Shown here piece by piece: positions 7,765 to 16,371 of a stretch of DNA of 62,380 bases (position 1 is the stretch's first letter; every line of letters starts with the position of its first letter). The notes under the pieces were generated by a model, which was not told the origin of the DNA, did not search any database, and saw only the letters and a list, made by a program, of their open reading frames with translations. This DNA is from Acidobacteriota bacterium (lineage in GTDB: Bacteria; Acidobacteriota; Terriglobia; Terriglobales; Acidobacteriaceae), in assembly GCA_019351975.1 (NCBI GenBank), contig JABBOG010000022.1, positions 1-62,380 on the forward strand, written 5' to 3'. A program made the position numbers and the translations under genes.

Positions 7765-9096
7765 CTACGAAACCCGGCAAATCAGGCACTTAAGATAGCG
7801 CGTTTCCGGTAGGGTCAGGACCTCAGGATGGTCTGGTGCGGCGGAGCGGCTCTCCAGTAGTTGTACGCGTCTGCCTGCGTCGGCGGCAGCGGAAGTGAGG
7901 ATGTCTGTGAAGTCCGCGAGGGACACGTGGTGCGAGCAGGAGTTGGTGATGAGGGTGCCACCTTCGTTGAGTAGGCGGATGGCGCGGAGATTCAACTCTT
8001 TATAGCCGCGGAGCGCGGACTCTGCGGAGCGCTTGGATTTAGCGAAGGCAGGGGGATCGAGGACAATCGCGTCGAAACGATGCTGCGGGCCGCTGGACGC
8101 TCTGCTTTCGCCATCGAGATGGCGTAGGTAGTCGAAGGCATCAGCCTCCATCCAATCTGTAGTACCTGCATCGGCGAGCTTTGGGTTGAGGGCGAGGTTG
8201 CGGTCAGCTGCCTCCAGGGCGGTATGGCTGGTATCCACGCCGGTGACCTGCGAGCAGACCTGCGCGAGGTGCAACGCGAAGCCGCCCTGGTAGGTGCAGA
8301 CATCGAGGGCGTTCGCAGTACGTCCGGAAGCGGCGACGATGCGCGCGGCGGTAGCGTAGTTGATGCGCTGATCGAGGAATGCGCCGGTCTTCTGTCCGCT
8401 GGCAGCGTCGTAGTAAAAGTGCAGGCCGTTAAGGGTGAAGGTGGTTGTGGATGGAGCGCGCTGGGCTGCATCACGTTGGACCCCGCTGCGGAAGGAGAGG
8501 CCGTTGGGCGCAACGGAGTCGGTCGTGGTGGTAAAAAGTGGGCCTGGTGGTGGGGCCGCGAGCTGCTCAAGCTCACGGATGCGTGGGTCTGGGCGTTCCC
8601 AGATTGTCAGGCTGTGGCCGGAGGTGGCGAAGGCGTCACGTAGGGAGTCGGTGATTACGGCCCGGACGTCGTCCTGCGCTGTGCCCTGCGTGAGGAGTTG
8701 GAGGAGAACGAGGTCGTTGTAGCGGTCGGCGACGATGCCGGGAAGGTTGTCGGCTTCGGAGAAGATGAGGCGATGGGCGTTGTTGGCAGCCGTGATAGGA
8801 GCGAGGGTATGGCGGAGGACCAGAGCGGCGTCAACGCGCTGGCGCAGCTCGACAAGATACTGCGCGCGGCTCAGGGATGGTGTGCGTGAGACGAGGCGCG
8901 CGGCGATCTGCGAGGAGGTGGAGTACAGGGCCGTGCCGAGCGGGATCTCGCGGGAATCGGTGATGGTAACGAGTGCGCCGGGCGCGAGTAGAGGTTGCTG
9001 TTGGGCTTCGAGATCGGTGCGGTAGACCCAGAGGTGGCCGTTACGGAGGCGGTCGGACGCGCGGCGGGTGATGCGGAGCATGGGTGAGGTGGACAT
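7765..9096 (-). CDS. rlmI: class I SAM-dependent rRNA methyltransferase, RlmI-like
   Basis: A 443-residue enzyme of the RlmI/YccW family, which methylates a cytosine at C5 in 23S rRNA. The N-terminal PUA-like domain (about 1-90, starting LRITRRASDRLRNGHLWVYR) is followed by a Rossmann methyltransferase domain. Visible motifs are LDVCTYQGGFALHLA for SAM binding, FDAIVLDPPAFAKSKR (motif IV, DPPAF), and LITNSCSHHVS with a cysteine suited to m5C catalysis. Length is slightly above the E. coli protein. No Shine-Dalgarno precedes the ATG; instead TACACT lies exactly 7 nt upstream, so the message may be leaderless. The symbol is by family similarity; the target base is inferred. Confidence 0.88.
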   Translation of the reverse strand: MSTSPMLRITRRASDRLRNGHLWVYRTDLEAQQQPLLAPGALVTITDSREIPLGTALYSTSSQIAARLVSRTPSLSRAQYLVELRQRVDAALVLRHTLAPITAANNAHRLIFSEADNLPGIVADRYNDLVLLQLLTQGTAQDDVRAVITDSLRDAFATSGHSLTIWERPDPRIRELEQLAAPPPGPLFTTTTDSVAPNGLSFRSGVQRDAAQRAPSTTTFTLNGLHFYYDAASGQKTGAFLDQRINYATAARIVAASGRTANALDVCTYQGGFALHLAQVCSQVTGVDTSHTALEAADRNLALNPKLADAGTTDWMEADAFDYLRHLDGESRASSGPQHRFDAIVLDPPAFAKSKRSAESALRGYKELNLRAIRLLNEGGTLITNSCSHHVSLADFTDILTSAAADAGRRVQLLESRSAAPDHPEVLTLPETRYLKCLICRVS

Positions 9097-9103
9097 CTCT
9101 ACC

Positions 9104-9109
9104 AGTGTA
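9104..9109 (-). promoter_or_regulatory. -10 box of a probable leaderless promoter (rlmI)
   Basis: On the minus strand TACACT is separated from the rlmI ATG by GGTAGAG (7 nt), placing the expected transcription start at or next to the A of ATG. There is no clear -35 box. Confidence 0.5.
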
Positions 9110-9176
9110 GACGCCCGTGCTCACCCACTGCTCGCGCAGCTGCGGCGGCAGAACAAAACGTGCTGGCGCGTGGTGG

Positions 9177-9911
9177 TTACCAGGGCAAGATGCCGTGGCG
9201 GTCGGAGTAGGTGCCGGTGGGACCGTCGTCCGGCAGTAGAGCGAGGCGGATGGTTTCGGCGGCACCTTCAGGGACGGTTTGGGTGCCGCGATTGCCGTTG
9301 AGATCGGTCGCGGTGTATCCGGGATCGGATGCGTTCACCTTGATGGCGGTATCGCGAAGCTCATAGGCGAGGTGCACGGTGAACATGTTGAGGGCCGCCT
9401 TGGAGGAGCTGTAGGCAACGAATTTGACGGCGTGGTGCTCCCAGGCTGGGTCGGCGTTGTTGGTGAGCGAGCCAAGGCCGCTGGAGACGTTGACGATGCG
9501 CGCGGAGGGAGCTTTGCGCAGCAGGGGAAGCATGGCCTGCGTGACGGCGAAGGCACCGAGAAAGTTGATGCGGAGGGTGTGCTCGACGGCTTCGAAGGTG
9601 GCAGAGGAGGGAGTGCCGTCGCCGGGGTCGGCGATGCCAGCGTTGTTGACGAGGATGTCGAGATGTCCATACTCGGAGCTGACGAATGCGGCGGCAGGGG
9701 CGACGTTGGCATTGTCGGCGAGATCGATATGGAGGAAGCGTGCGGAGAGGCCTTCGGCGGTGAGCTGCGCGGCTGCTGCTTCGCCGAGAGATCGATTGCG
9801 CGCGCCGAGGAGGACAGTGATGCCGGTGCGCGCGAGCTGGCGGGCGACTTCGAATCCGATGCCCTTGTTTGCGCCTGTGATGAGCGCGATCTTTGCGTTA
9901 TGCGTGGTCAT
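9177..9911 (-). CDS. SDR family oxidoreductase (carbonyl-reductase-like)
   Basis: A 244-residue short-chain dehydrogenase/reductase. The NAD(P) site TGANKGIGFEVAR is at about 13-25, the NNAG motif (ILVNNAGIADPGDG) near 90, the catalytic serine in VNVSSGLGSL, and the catalytic pair Y and K in AYSSSKAALNM. The C terminus carries GYTATDLNGNRGTQTVPEGA, common in carbonyl reductases acting on aldehydes and ketones. ATG 9911 was preferred over the upstream in-frame start at 9947 because AAGGAG lies 9 nt before it. It is transcribed divergently from a TetR regulator starting at 9993, which suggests control by that protein. The substrate is unknown. Confidence 0.88.
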   Translation of the reverse strand: MTTHNAKIALITGANKGIGFEVARQLARTGITVLLGARNRSLGEAAAAQLTAEGLSARFLHIDLADNANVAPAAAFVSSEYGHLDILVNNAGIADPGDGTPSSATFEAVEHTLRINFLGAFAVTQAMLPLLRKAPSARIVNVSSGLGSLTNNADPAWEHHAVKFVAYSSSKAALNMFTVHLAYELRDTAIKVNASDPGYTATDLNGNRGTQTVPEGAAETIRLALLPDDGPTGTYSDRHGILPW

Positions 9912-9992
9912 GAGGTGAGGCTCCTTGGAAGCAAGGTAGACTTGCATTCAGGAGTTAGATGAAGAAAGCTTCAGGTTAGGACTTCGCATACG
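9912..9992. promoter_or_regulatory. divergent promoter region of the SDR and TetR genes
   Basis: The 81-nt space contains an inverted repeat GCAAG-(5)-CTTGC at 9931-9945 and the palindrome AAGCTT near 9967. TetR proteins usually bind such dyads between themselves and the divergent target gene, so 9931-9945 is the best operator candidate. The arms are only 5 bp, so the call is tentative. Confidence 0.3.
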
Positions 9993-10652
9993 ATGAGCGC
10001 TAAGCGGAACACGATTCGATCAAGAAAGACGCCTGTTCAGGAGAGGTCGCAGGCGACGGTAGAGGCGATTCTTGAGGCTACGATTCAGGTTTTGACCTCC
10101 GTTGGAGCGGAGCATCTGACGACGACTGTGATTGCGGCGCGCGCAGGTGTCTCCGTTGGCACGCTGTACCAGTATTTTCCGAACAAGCAGTCTGTGCTGC
10201 ATGGAGTGCTGGAGATGCATTTGACGAAGGTTGTGGTGGCGCTGGAGCGTGCGTGCAAGGAGGTGCGCGAAGAGCCGGTGGCGGTGATGGCGGAGGGCCT
10301 GGTGGGGGCGTTTGTGAGTGCGAAGATGGAGCGGCCGGATGCGTCGGTTGCGCTGTATGCGGTGTCGTCGAATCCGGAGGCGAATGCGCTGATGCAACGG
10401 CTGCGGCGGAGGTCGCTGCGGGCGATGGCAGGGATGCTGGAGACGGCGCCCGACGCGGCGTTTGTGGATCTGGCGGCGACGACAGAGATGCTGTATGGGG
10501 CTATGGCGGGAGCGACGCGCGCTGTGCTGGAGGGTGGTGCGACGCCGAAGATGGTGCGCTCGCTGCGCGAGCAGCTGGTGGTGTTGTGCGGGGCGTATCT
10601 CGCAGCAGCGGGCGCCGCCAGCGTCGAGGCTCGGGTCAGCCTGCGGCGGTGA
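9993..10652 (+). CDS. TetR/AcrR family transcriptional regulator
   Basis: A 219-residue one-component repressor. The DNA-binding helix-turn-helix is clear at about 18-65: QATVEAILEATIQVL, then TTTVIAARAGVSVGTLYQYF and PNKQSVLHGVL, the classic TetR_N pattern. The remaining 150 residues would form the ligand-binding and dimerisation domain. It begins 81 nt from the divergent SDR gene, the usual arrangement for a repressor and its target. Its last 17 nt overlap the 3' end of the converging UPF0303 gene. The ligand cannot be predicted. Confidence 0.92.
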   Translation: MSAKRNTIRSRKTPVQERSQATVEAILEATIQVLTSVGAEHLTTTVIAARAGVSVGTLYQYFPNKQSVLHGVLEMHLTKVVVALERACKEVREEPVAVMAEGLVGAFVSAKMERPDASVALYAVSSNPEANALMQRLRRRSLRAMAGMLETAPDAAFVDLAATTEMLYGAMAGATRAVLEGGATPKMVRSLREQLVVLCGAYLAAAGAASVEARVSLRR

Positions 10653-11130
10653 GCTGGGGGATGGCGCAGTCCAGTTGTTCCGCGATGGCGGTGACGACGA
10701 GGTTGTGGTCGTCGCGCTGCGGCAGGCCGGAGAGGACGATGCTGCCGATGCAGCCGGTGCCGGTGAGGAAGAGTGGGAAGCCGCCGCCGTGCGCGGCGTA
10801 GTCGGTGAGGCTGAGGCCGTGGCGGGCTTCAAGGGTATCGCCGTCGCGTTCGAGCGTGCGGCCGATGGCGTAGCTGCTGCGCGCGAAGCGGTGGACGGTG
10901 TTGCGCTTGCGGCGAATCCAGTCTGCCTGACCGGGTGTGGCACCGGGGGTGACGCAGGCAAAGAGAACGTGGCTGGCAAGCGCGATCTCGATGGAGCCGC
11001 CTGCGTTGCGTGCGAGCAGCGCGTTGCGAAGGAGGGTGCCGAGTTGCCAGGCGGTGTTGGCGTCGAAGGCGGGGAAGCGAAGCAGCGCCTCCTGCTGGGC
11101 GAGGATGACGAGGTCGTCGGCGGGATTCAT
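10636..11130 (-). CDS. UPF0303 / haem-degrading-domain (HbpS-like) protein
   Basis: A 164-residue protein of the UPF0303 family, related in fold to GlcG/HbpS proteins, some of which bind or break down haem. Typical segments are ASHVLFACVTPGATPGQADWI with RRKRNTVHRF, and the Gly-rich AAHGGGFPLFLTGTGCIGSI followed by LPQRDDHNLVVTAIAE. ATG 11130 has AAGGAG 7 nt upstream. It lies 39 nt after a HugZ-like gene in the same direction, so both are probably co-transcribed. The haem link comes from domain naming and the neighbour; no haem ligand can be proven here. Confidence 0.82.
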   Translation of the reverse strand: MNPADDLVILAQQEALLRFPAFDANTAWQLGTLLRNALLARNAGGSIEIALASHVLFACVTPGATPGQADWIRRKRNTVHRFARSSYAIGRTLERDGDTLEARHGLSLTDYAAHGGGFPLFLTGTGCIGSIVLSGLPQRDDHNLVVTAIAEQLDCAIPQLTAAG

Positions 11131-11169
11131 GCGGCGCTCCTTGAGCTGGGGGGTAGATGGCTGAGGGGT

Positions 11170-11994
11170 CTAGGCCTCGGACGGATGGGCTGCTTTGGCC
11201 TGCTGCACCATCTCGACGAGCATCTTGCGTGTGTCCTGGGGCGTTGTGACCTCGCGGGGGAAGTTGATGCGCGGCCCTTTCATGCCGTCGGAGGTTTTGA
11301 GGCGGAGGGTGAAGCCGAGTCGATCGACGGAGGTCATGGTGGCCTCGGTGGCGTCGAGTTGGGCATGGGTGCGGGCGAGCAGAATCATCGCATCGACGTG
11401 ATCGGCGTTGATGTGCGCGAGGATGGCGGGCGCAGCTTCGGCGAGCGGATCGGGGGCGGCGTGGGTGTAGTCGGTCTGCTCGACCCATCCCATGACGCCG
11501 AAGCCGCCGACGTAGTAGAGGTCGATGGGAGCGAGGCGGAAGAAGCTGAAGTCGGCGAAGTCGACCCAGTAGCGGCTGTTTTCGTGGCGTGCGAGGTAGG
11601 CTTCGCGCGCGGAAGGAAGGTTGTCGGCGGGGACGGGTTCGGCGCGGCCGATGAGGGTGGCGCGGGCGGCACCGAGGGGGTCGCCATCGGCAGCAGACTG
11701 CGCGACGAAGAGGCTACAGCGCGGGTCCGCCTTGAGGTTCTGGGTGTGCATGGCCATGTTGCTGATGAGGAAGAGCGGGCACCCGGCAGCGTCGAGTGCG
11801 AAGGGCATGAGCGATCCGAAGGGAAAGCCGGGGTGCTTGCGCGAGACGGTGGAGAGCGTGGCGACGGAGGCCAGAGCGAGGAGCGTGCGGACGCGTTCGG
11901 CGTGACTGGGTTCGGGGAGCTGCGGCTGGGCGGGGCTGGTGGAGGCGTGCTGACGGGGAGGTTCGGGCTGCGTGGAGGACATCGGCTGGCGCAC
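11170..11994 (-). CDS. HugZ-like pyridoxamine 5'-phosphate oxidase-fold protein with DUF2470 domain
   Basis: A 274-residue protein with two domains. Residues about 30-170 form a split-barrel FMN-binding-type domain (ATLSTVSRKHPGFPFGSLMP, LISNMAMHTQNLKADPRCSL). Residues about 190-270 form a DUF2470 domain starting AILAHINADHVDAMILLAR. This combination occurs in HugZ-type haem oxygenases and related proteins; the histidine-rich INADHVDAM helix is the part implicated in haem contact. It starts at GTG 11994 with AGAGGA seven bases upstream; ATG 11982 is an alternative. The UPF0303 gene follows after 39 nt, suggesting a shared role in haem or flavin chemistry. Confidence 0.85.
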   Translation of the reverse strand: MRQPMSSTQPEPPRQHASTSPAQPQLPEPSHAERVRTLLALASVATLSTVSRKHPGFPFGSLMPFALDAAGCPLFLISNMAMHTQNLKADPRCSLFVAQSAADGDPLGAARATLIGRAEPVPADNLPSAREAYLARHENSRYWVDFADFSFFRLAPIDLYYVGGFGVMGWVEQTDYTHAAPDPLAEAAPAILAHINADHVDAMILLARTHAQLDATEATMTSVDRLGFTLRLKTSDGMKGPRINFPREVTTPQDTRKMLVEMVQQAKAAHPSEA

Positions 11995-12167
11995 CTTCTT
12001 TCCTCTCTATCGTAGCGTTATCGGAGGCGCTCTGCGTGCATCCTTCCGCTCTGCCTGCATCCTACGATGCTGGGTCTTTTGCGGTACGTGAGTCATGCTC
12101 CTGGACTTCGGCGATTGAGAACGATGACAGAGGTGCGTTGGCGAGCTTGATTCGGGTGGTCGGCGAC

Positions 12168-13763
12168 ATGGGCATTTCCATCGAGGGGAATAAAGAGCGC
12201 GGCAGCTTTGGCCTGCGCAGAGCTGTGCGGTGGGCGCTGTATCTAAGCGTTCTTGTGCTTGTAGTGCTTGCGGCCGGGGTGTACTACGCAGCAGCGCACT
12301 GGCCGTATCGGTATAGCAGCGTGAAGCCGCTGCTACAGGGTGTGTTCTCCAGCACGGTCGAGATGAGGCAGTTCCGGAGGACGTACTTTCCGCATCCGGG
12401 CTTTATTGCGACGGGCCTGACGCTGCGGCGTAACTCCGCGCCAAATCTCCCACCAGTGGGATCGGCGGATCAGTTGTTGGTCGAGGGCAACTGGAGCGAC
12501 ATGCTGATGCTGCGGAGGGAAGTGCGGCTGGTGCGCGTGGTGGGGCTGCACCTGGTGATTCCGCCGGTGGGAAGCGAGGCGAATCATGAGGATTTTCCGC
12601 CCGGCAGCAGCGCGGATTTCAGGGGACCATCGACGATGGTAGACGAATTTGAGATCAGCAATTCGCTGTTGGACATTATGCGTACGAACGGAGAGCGTTA
12701 TTCGTTTCCGATCCATGCGCTCGTCATGCGACATCTGCTGCGGGACCACGCTGTTTCGTATGAGGTGGATATGCGGAATGCGCGGCCTGATGGACGGATT
12801 CGTGCAAAGGGAAGCTTTGGCCCGCTGGTGCCGAACGAGCTTGGTGCAACACCGGTAGCGGGCAACTTCACGTTCTCCGAGGGTGATCTGGGCGAGATTG
12901 GAAGACTACATGGCACGCTTGCCGCGACAGGATCGTTTTCAGGCCGATTGCGGTCGATTCACGTAGCCGCGAGCGGAGATGTGGTGGGTTTTTCGGTGGG
13001 ACAAGGCCATCCGATTGCGGTAAGGGGTCAAGGGCAGGGCAGCGCGAGCGGAGTTACCGGAGATGTGATTGTCGATCAGCTGGAGCTTGCTTCGGGAGGG
13101 ACGGTTCTACATGCGCGCGGCACAATTGCAGGTGCGCCGGCAGCTACGGACGTGGATTTGAGTGTGGTGAAGGGGCGAGTCGAAGACGTGCTGCGACCGT
13201 TTTTGCGCGGTGCAGTTCCTATCGCGGGGGCGGCGACGTTGAAGGCTCACGCGCATATTGCGCGGGCGGTGCACGGCGAAACATTTCTTCAGCGATTGAC
13301 TATTGTTGGCAGCTTCGCTGTGCCCGACGGCCTGCTGACGAACGCGGAGACGGAGCAAAAGCTGACCGCGTTCAGCGACCGTGAGCAGAAACCGATGCCA
13401 TCGAAAGAGGAGGGGGACGGCGGGATACAGAGCACTACAGGGGACGTCATTTCGTCGCTGAGCGCGCAGGCTGAGATCCGCGATGGTGTGTTGTCAAGCC
13501 GTGATGTGCGCTTCGGTATACCGGGAGCGAACGCGAAGTTGAAGGGGACGTTCGATCTGCGCGGAGGTGCTTTGAACCTGGTTGGCGACCTGCGCATGGA
13601 ACGCAATATCTCGCACGCTGTTACCGGCTTCAAGTCGATTTTGCTAAAGCCGCTGATACCATTTTTTCGGGGTCGGCATGCAGGCGCTGTATTGCCGATA
13701 GCCGTCACGGGTGTACCGGGCAGGTACAAGGTTTCCGAGAATATCTTCCACCAGAAGGGATAG
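12168..13763 (+). CDS. AsmA-like / DUF748-type envelope protein
   Basis: A large protein anchored by one N-terminal helix (ALYLSVLVLVVLAAGVYYAAA) with a beta-rich periplasmic remainder. The end is typical of AsmA-like proteins (a region around FGIPGANAKLKGTFDLRGG followed by a weakly conserved tail with FFRGRHAGAVLPIAVTGVPG). AsmA-like proteins help move phospholipid between membranes or control outer-membrane assembly; which applies here is unknown. The start is ambiguous: GTG 12036 has GGAGG eight bases upstream and would give 575 residues, while ATG 12168 gives 531 residues with the usual short basic segment before the membrane helix. It stands alone between converging or divergent neighbours. 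Confidence 0.75.
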   Translation: MGISIEGNKERGSFGLRRAVRWALYLSVLVLVVLAAGVYYAAAHWPYRYSSVKPLLQGVFSSTVEMRQFRRTYFPHPGFIATGLTLRRNSAPNLPPVGSADQLLVEGNWSDMLMLRREVRLVRVVGLHLVIPPVGSEANHEDFPPGSSADFRGPSTMVDEFEISNSLLDIMRTNGERYSFPIHALVMRHLLRDHAVSYEVDMRNARPDGRIRAKGSFGPLVPNELGATPVAGNFTFSEGDLGEIGRLHGTLAATGSFSGRLRSIHVAASGDVVGFSVGQGHPIAVRGQGQGSASGVTGDVIVDQLELASGGTVLHARGTIAGAPAATDVDLSVVKGRVEDVLRPFLRGAVPIAGAATLKAHAHIARAVHGETFLQRLTIVGSFAVPDGLLTNAETEQKLTAFSDREQKPMPSKEEGDGGIQSTTGDVISSLSAQAEIRDGVLSSRDVRFGIPGANAKLKGTFDLRGGALNLVGDLRMERNISHAVTGFKSILLKPLIPFFRGRHAGAVLPIAVTGVPGRYKVSENIFHQKG

Positions 13764-13792
13764 TGACTACGCGAGCGAACCCTATCTGCGAG

Positions 13793-13930
13793 CTAGTGCA
13801 TGGGGTGGAAGAAGACCAGGGCGGAGATAAAGAGGGAACCAAAAAGGATGACCAGGACAGGCCACCACGTGTCAATCCAGCGACCGGAGTTATGGGACTC
13901 GTGGGTGTGTGACTCGTGCGGCGAACTCAT
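13793..13930 (-). CDS. 45-residue His-rich single-span membrane peptide
   Basis: A small gene with an excellent ribosome site (AGGAGGAG six bases before ATG 13930). The peptide begins MSSPHESHTHESHNSGRW, has one hydrophobic helix (PVLVILFGSLFISALVFF), and ends HPMH. The soluble start holds four histidines, which could bind a metal, but this is not shown. It is divergent from the YfdX-like gene (195 nt between starts). No function is known to me. The upstream in-frame extension to 14053 was rejected because it lacks a ribosome site. Confidence 0.72.
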   Translation of the reverse strand: MSSPHESHTHESHNSGRWIDTWWPVLVILFGSLFISALVFFHPMH

Positions 13931-14125
13931 GTCAATCTCCTCCTGAACGTACAATCCGATCCTATCTGAGAATGCCGCAGGGCTCAAACGACGATAGGAA
14001 ACCTTATGGGCGGTCAAAGGATTCATCGCCAACCCAATGAGTGGTTTACGCACTCTATTGAAGATAGGAGAACGGGCTCCAGATTGGTCTCGCTCTCTTC
14101 TAGCAGACCCACCTGGAGGAAAAGT

Positions 14126-15007
14126 ATGTCGATTCTTCGAAAGAAACTAGCAACAACGACGTTGAGCGTAGCCACTTTGGCATTCACATTTGGATGTATC
14201 GGTTGCGCGCATGCAAAGACTACGGATGAGACCGCAGCGCAGCCTGCAAGCCAGAGTTCGACGCAGGGGATGAACTCCAACCAGAGCGCGACGAATCAAG
14301 CGTCGTCGACGATGCCGGATGAGGGCGGAACGCCTTCGGCAGAGGACACGCAGACGCGCGATATGATGAAGTTTTCGCACAACGGACACGATGCGATCGA
14401 TGACATCGGAGCGGCCCGACTGGGACTGTTCGATGGGCATCCGAAGGCCGCGATCCAGCTCATGAACAAGGCGCAAACGGCCATCGATGCAGCGCAGCGA
14501 GAGGCATCGGATTTCAAGCTGCCGGCCAATACGACCGGAACGCACACGGCCAATGGCAAGAAGATAAACAACAGCGAGATGAATCAGGGCGCAACGATGG
14601 TGCCGGTGGATGGCCGTATGTCGCTGGGTGAAGATTACGTTGCGACGCCGGAGAAGCAATCGCACATTGACAAGGCGAATCAGCACCTGAAGAACGGCGA
14701 GACCAAGCAGGCTATGGATGAGCTGAAACTGGCCGGCGTCGATGTGAACTTTACGCTGGTGCTGATGCCGATTGATTCTGCCAAGCAGGAGCTGCAACAG
14801 GCGCTATCGCTCGCCAACCAGGGCAAGTACTATGAGGCAAATCTTCAGCTGAAGAAGATCGAAGACAGCCTGATTATCACGCAGGAGTCGTTGATCAATA
14901 CACCGAAGGATGGTTCCAAGAATGGTTCCAAGAATGGTTCCAAGAGTGGTTCGACGGCAGGACATGGAATGAATCACAGCCACACCGGAGGCACAGGCAC
15001 GAAGTAG
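14126..15007 (+). CDS. YfdX family exported protein
   Basis: A 293-residue exported protein. The N terminus is a signal peptide, and two cysteines in FGCIGCAHA make a lipoprotein possible. The YfdX-type domain runs from about 80 to 260: FSHNGHDAIDDIGAARLGLF, DGHPKAAIQLMNKAQTAI, then a long helical part ending LSLANQGKYYEANLQLKKIE. YfdX proteins in enterobacteria belong to an acid- or antibiotic-response regulon; the role here is unknown. The C terminus is a Gly/Ser/Lys/Asn repeat followed by a His-rich end. ATG 14126 has GGAGGA six bases upstream. Alternative upstream starts lack a ribosome site. Confidence 0.85.
   Translation: MSILRKKLATTTLSVATLAFTFGCIGCAHAKTTDETAAQPASQSSTQGMNSNQSATNQASSTMPDEGGTPSAEDTQTRDMMKFSHNGHDAIDDIGAARLGLFDGHPKAAIQLMNKAQTAIDAAQREASDFKLPANTTGTHTANGKKINNSEMNQGATMVPVDGRMSLGEDYVATPEKQSHIDKANQHLKNGETKQAMDELKLAGVDVNFTLVLMPIDSAKQELQQALSLANQGKYYEANLQLKKIEDSLIITQESLINTPKDGSKNGSKNGSKSGSTAGHGMNHSHTGGTGTK
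14909..14944 (+). repeat. 12-nt coding tandem repeat in the YfdX-like gene
   Basis: Three near-identical units (RATGGTTCCAAG) at 14909-14920, 14921-14932 and 14933-14944, with a decayed fourth to 14956, encode the GSKN repeats. Copy number may vary between strains by slippage. Confidence 0.85.
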
Positions 15008-15158
15008 GATTGCGGGTGGCACGGCGTGAGAGGCAGCGCGCGGTGTCACCCCTCCGCCTGGAAGGCATCATCATTGGGATTGCACCAGCTTTCGTCGATG
15101 CCGCGACGAGCGCATAGACTATAGGCTCCGGAGGGCTTACTCTCGACATCAGGAACCA

Positions 15159-16289
15159 ATGCTCAAGACGCTGACAGCACGCAGACTTATCACCGATACG
15201 GATGAGATTGATTATCCACTGATTACCATCAACGACGGACGCATCGAGCGCATCGAGACAGGTGAGCCGAATGCGTCTACGGAGACGTTGACGGCTTCGT
15301 TCTTCGACGTTCACGTCCACGGTGCCTGTTCGCATGATTTCATGGCGGCGAGCCAGAGCGAGATCTTCGCGGTGGGACGATTTCTGGCTACGCGCGGTGT
15401 CGCTCACTATCTGCCGACGACAGTTACAGGACCGCTCGATCTGACACTCCAGGCGCTCGATCGGCTGGCGACGGCGATTGAGCAGGGCAGCGCGGACGAC
15501 CCGCAGGCCGCGACTCCGATGGGGATCCATCTGGAAGGGCCATTCGTCTCTCACTCCAAACGCGGGGTGCATCCGGAGCCAAGCATTCGTGAGCCCGGTA
15601 TCGAGCTTTTCCAGCGCTTTCAGCAGGCGGCGCGCGGCAATATTCGGCTGATGACGCTTGCGCCCGAATTGCCACATGCGCTCGAGCTCATTCGATACGC
15701 TTCGGCAACGGGCGTGCGAGTGACGATGGGACACAGCGCTGCCACCGCCGCCGAGACGCTCGCGGCCATTGACGCTGGCGCGACCAGCTCGACGCACCTC
15801 TTCAATGCTATGCGGCCTCTTGACCATCGCGAGCCCGGCATCGTGGGAACGATCCTTGATCGTGACGATGTGTACGCGGAGGCGATCTGCGATGGCGTGC
15901 ATGTGCATCCGGCTATGATCCGGCTGTGGCTGAAGATGAAGGGCAGCGAACGCGCCATTCTGGTTACAGACGGCATGTCGGCGACGGGTATGCCGGACGG
16001 CACGTATACGCTGGGCGATTTTGACGTTGAGGTGAGGGATGGAGTTTGCCTCGCCGGCGAGACGCTGGCGGGCAGCGTGTTGACGATGGACAAGGCCGTT
16101 GCGAATCTGCAGGCGTTCACCGGCAGCACGCTGGCGACAGCAGTGCGACTGGCGTCGCGAAATCCGGCGCGGATGATGGGCATGGTGAAGCTCATGGAGA
16201 GTACGCCGGGAAGTCCTGCGAACTTCAATGTGTACAGCGACGAGGGAATACGGGTTGGGTCTGTGCTGCGTGGCCGCCGCATCGAATGA
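15159..16289 (+). CDS. nagA: N-acetylglucosamine-6-phosphate deacetylase
   Basis: NagA removes the acetyl group from GlcNAc-6-phosphate in the recycling of peptidoglycan and chitin-derived amino sugars. The 376-residue amidohydrolase shows FFDVHVHGACSHDF, the metal-binding HLEGPF motif around residue 126, VTMGHSAATAAET, STHLFNAMRPL, CDGVHVHP and the catalytic aspartate in VTDGMSATGMPDG. ATG 15159 has CAGGAA just upstream. No other nag gene is adjacent. The 151 nt before it contain TAGACTATAGG around 15114-15124 as a possible -10 area. Confidence 0.95.
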   Translation: MLKTLTARRLITDTDEIDYPLITINDGRIERIETGEPNASTETLTASFFDVHVHGACSHDFMAASQSEIFAVGRFLATRGVAHYLPTTVTGPLDLTLQALDRLATAIEQGSADDPQAATPMGIHLEGPFVSHSKRGVHPEPSIREPGIELFQRFQQAARGNIRLMTLAPELPHALELIRYASATGVRVTMGHSAATAAETLAAIDAGATSSTHLFNAMRPLDHREPGIVGTILDRDDVYAEAICDGVHVHPAMIRLWLKMKGSERAILVTDGMSATGMPDGTYTLGDFDVEVRDGVCLAGETLAGSVLTMDKAVANLQAFTGSTLATAVRLASRNPARMMGMVKLMESTPGSPANFNVYSDEGIRVGSVLRGRRIE

Positions 16290-16371
16290 AGCGTTGCGCT
16301 ATGTTCATGTCCTGAACGGACGTCTCTCGCGATGAGTCACGCAGTGTTGCGAATCCGCCTCTAACATAGCC

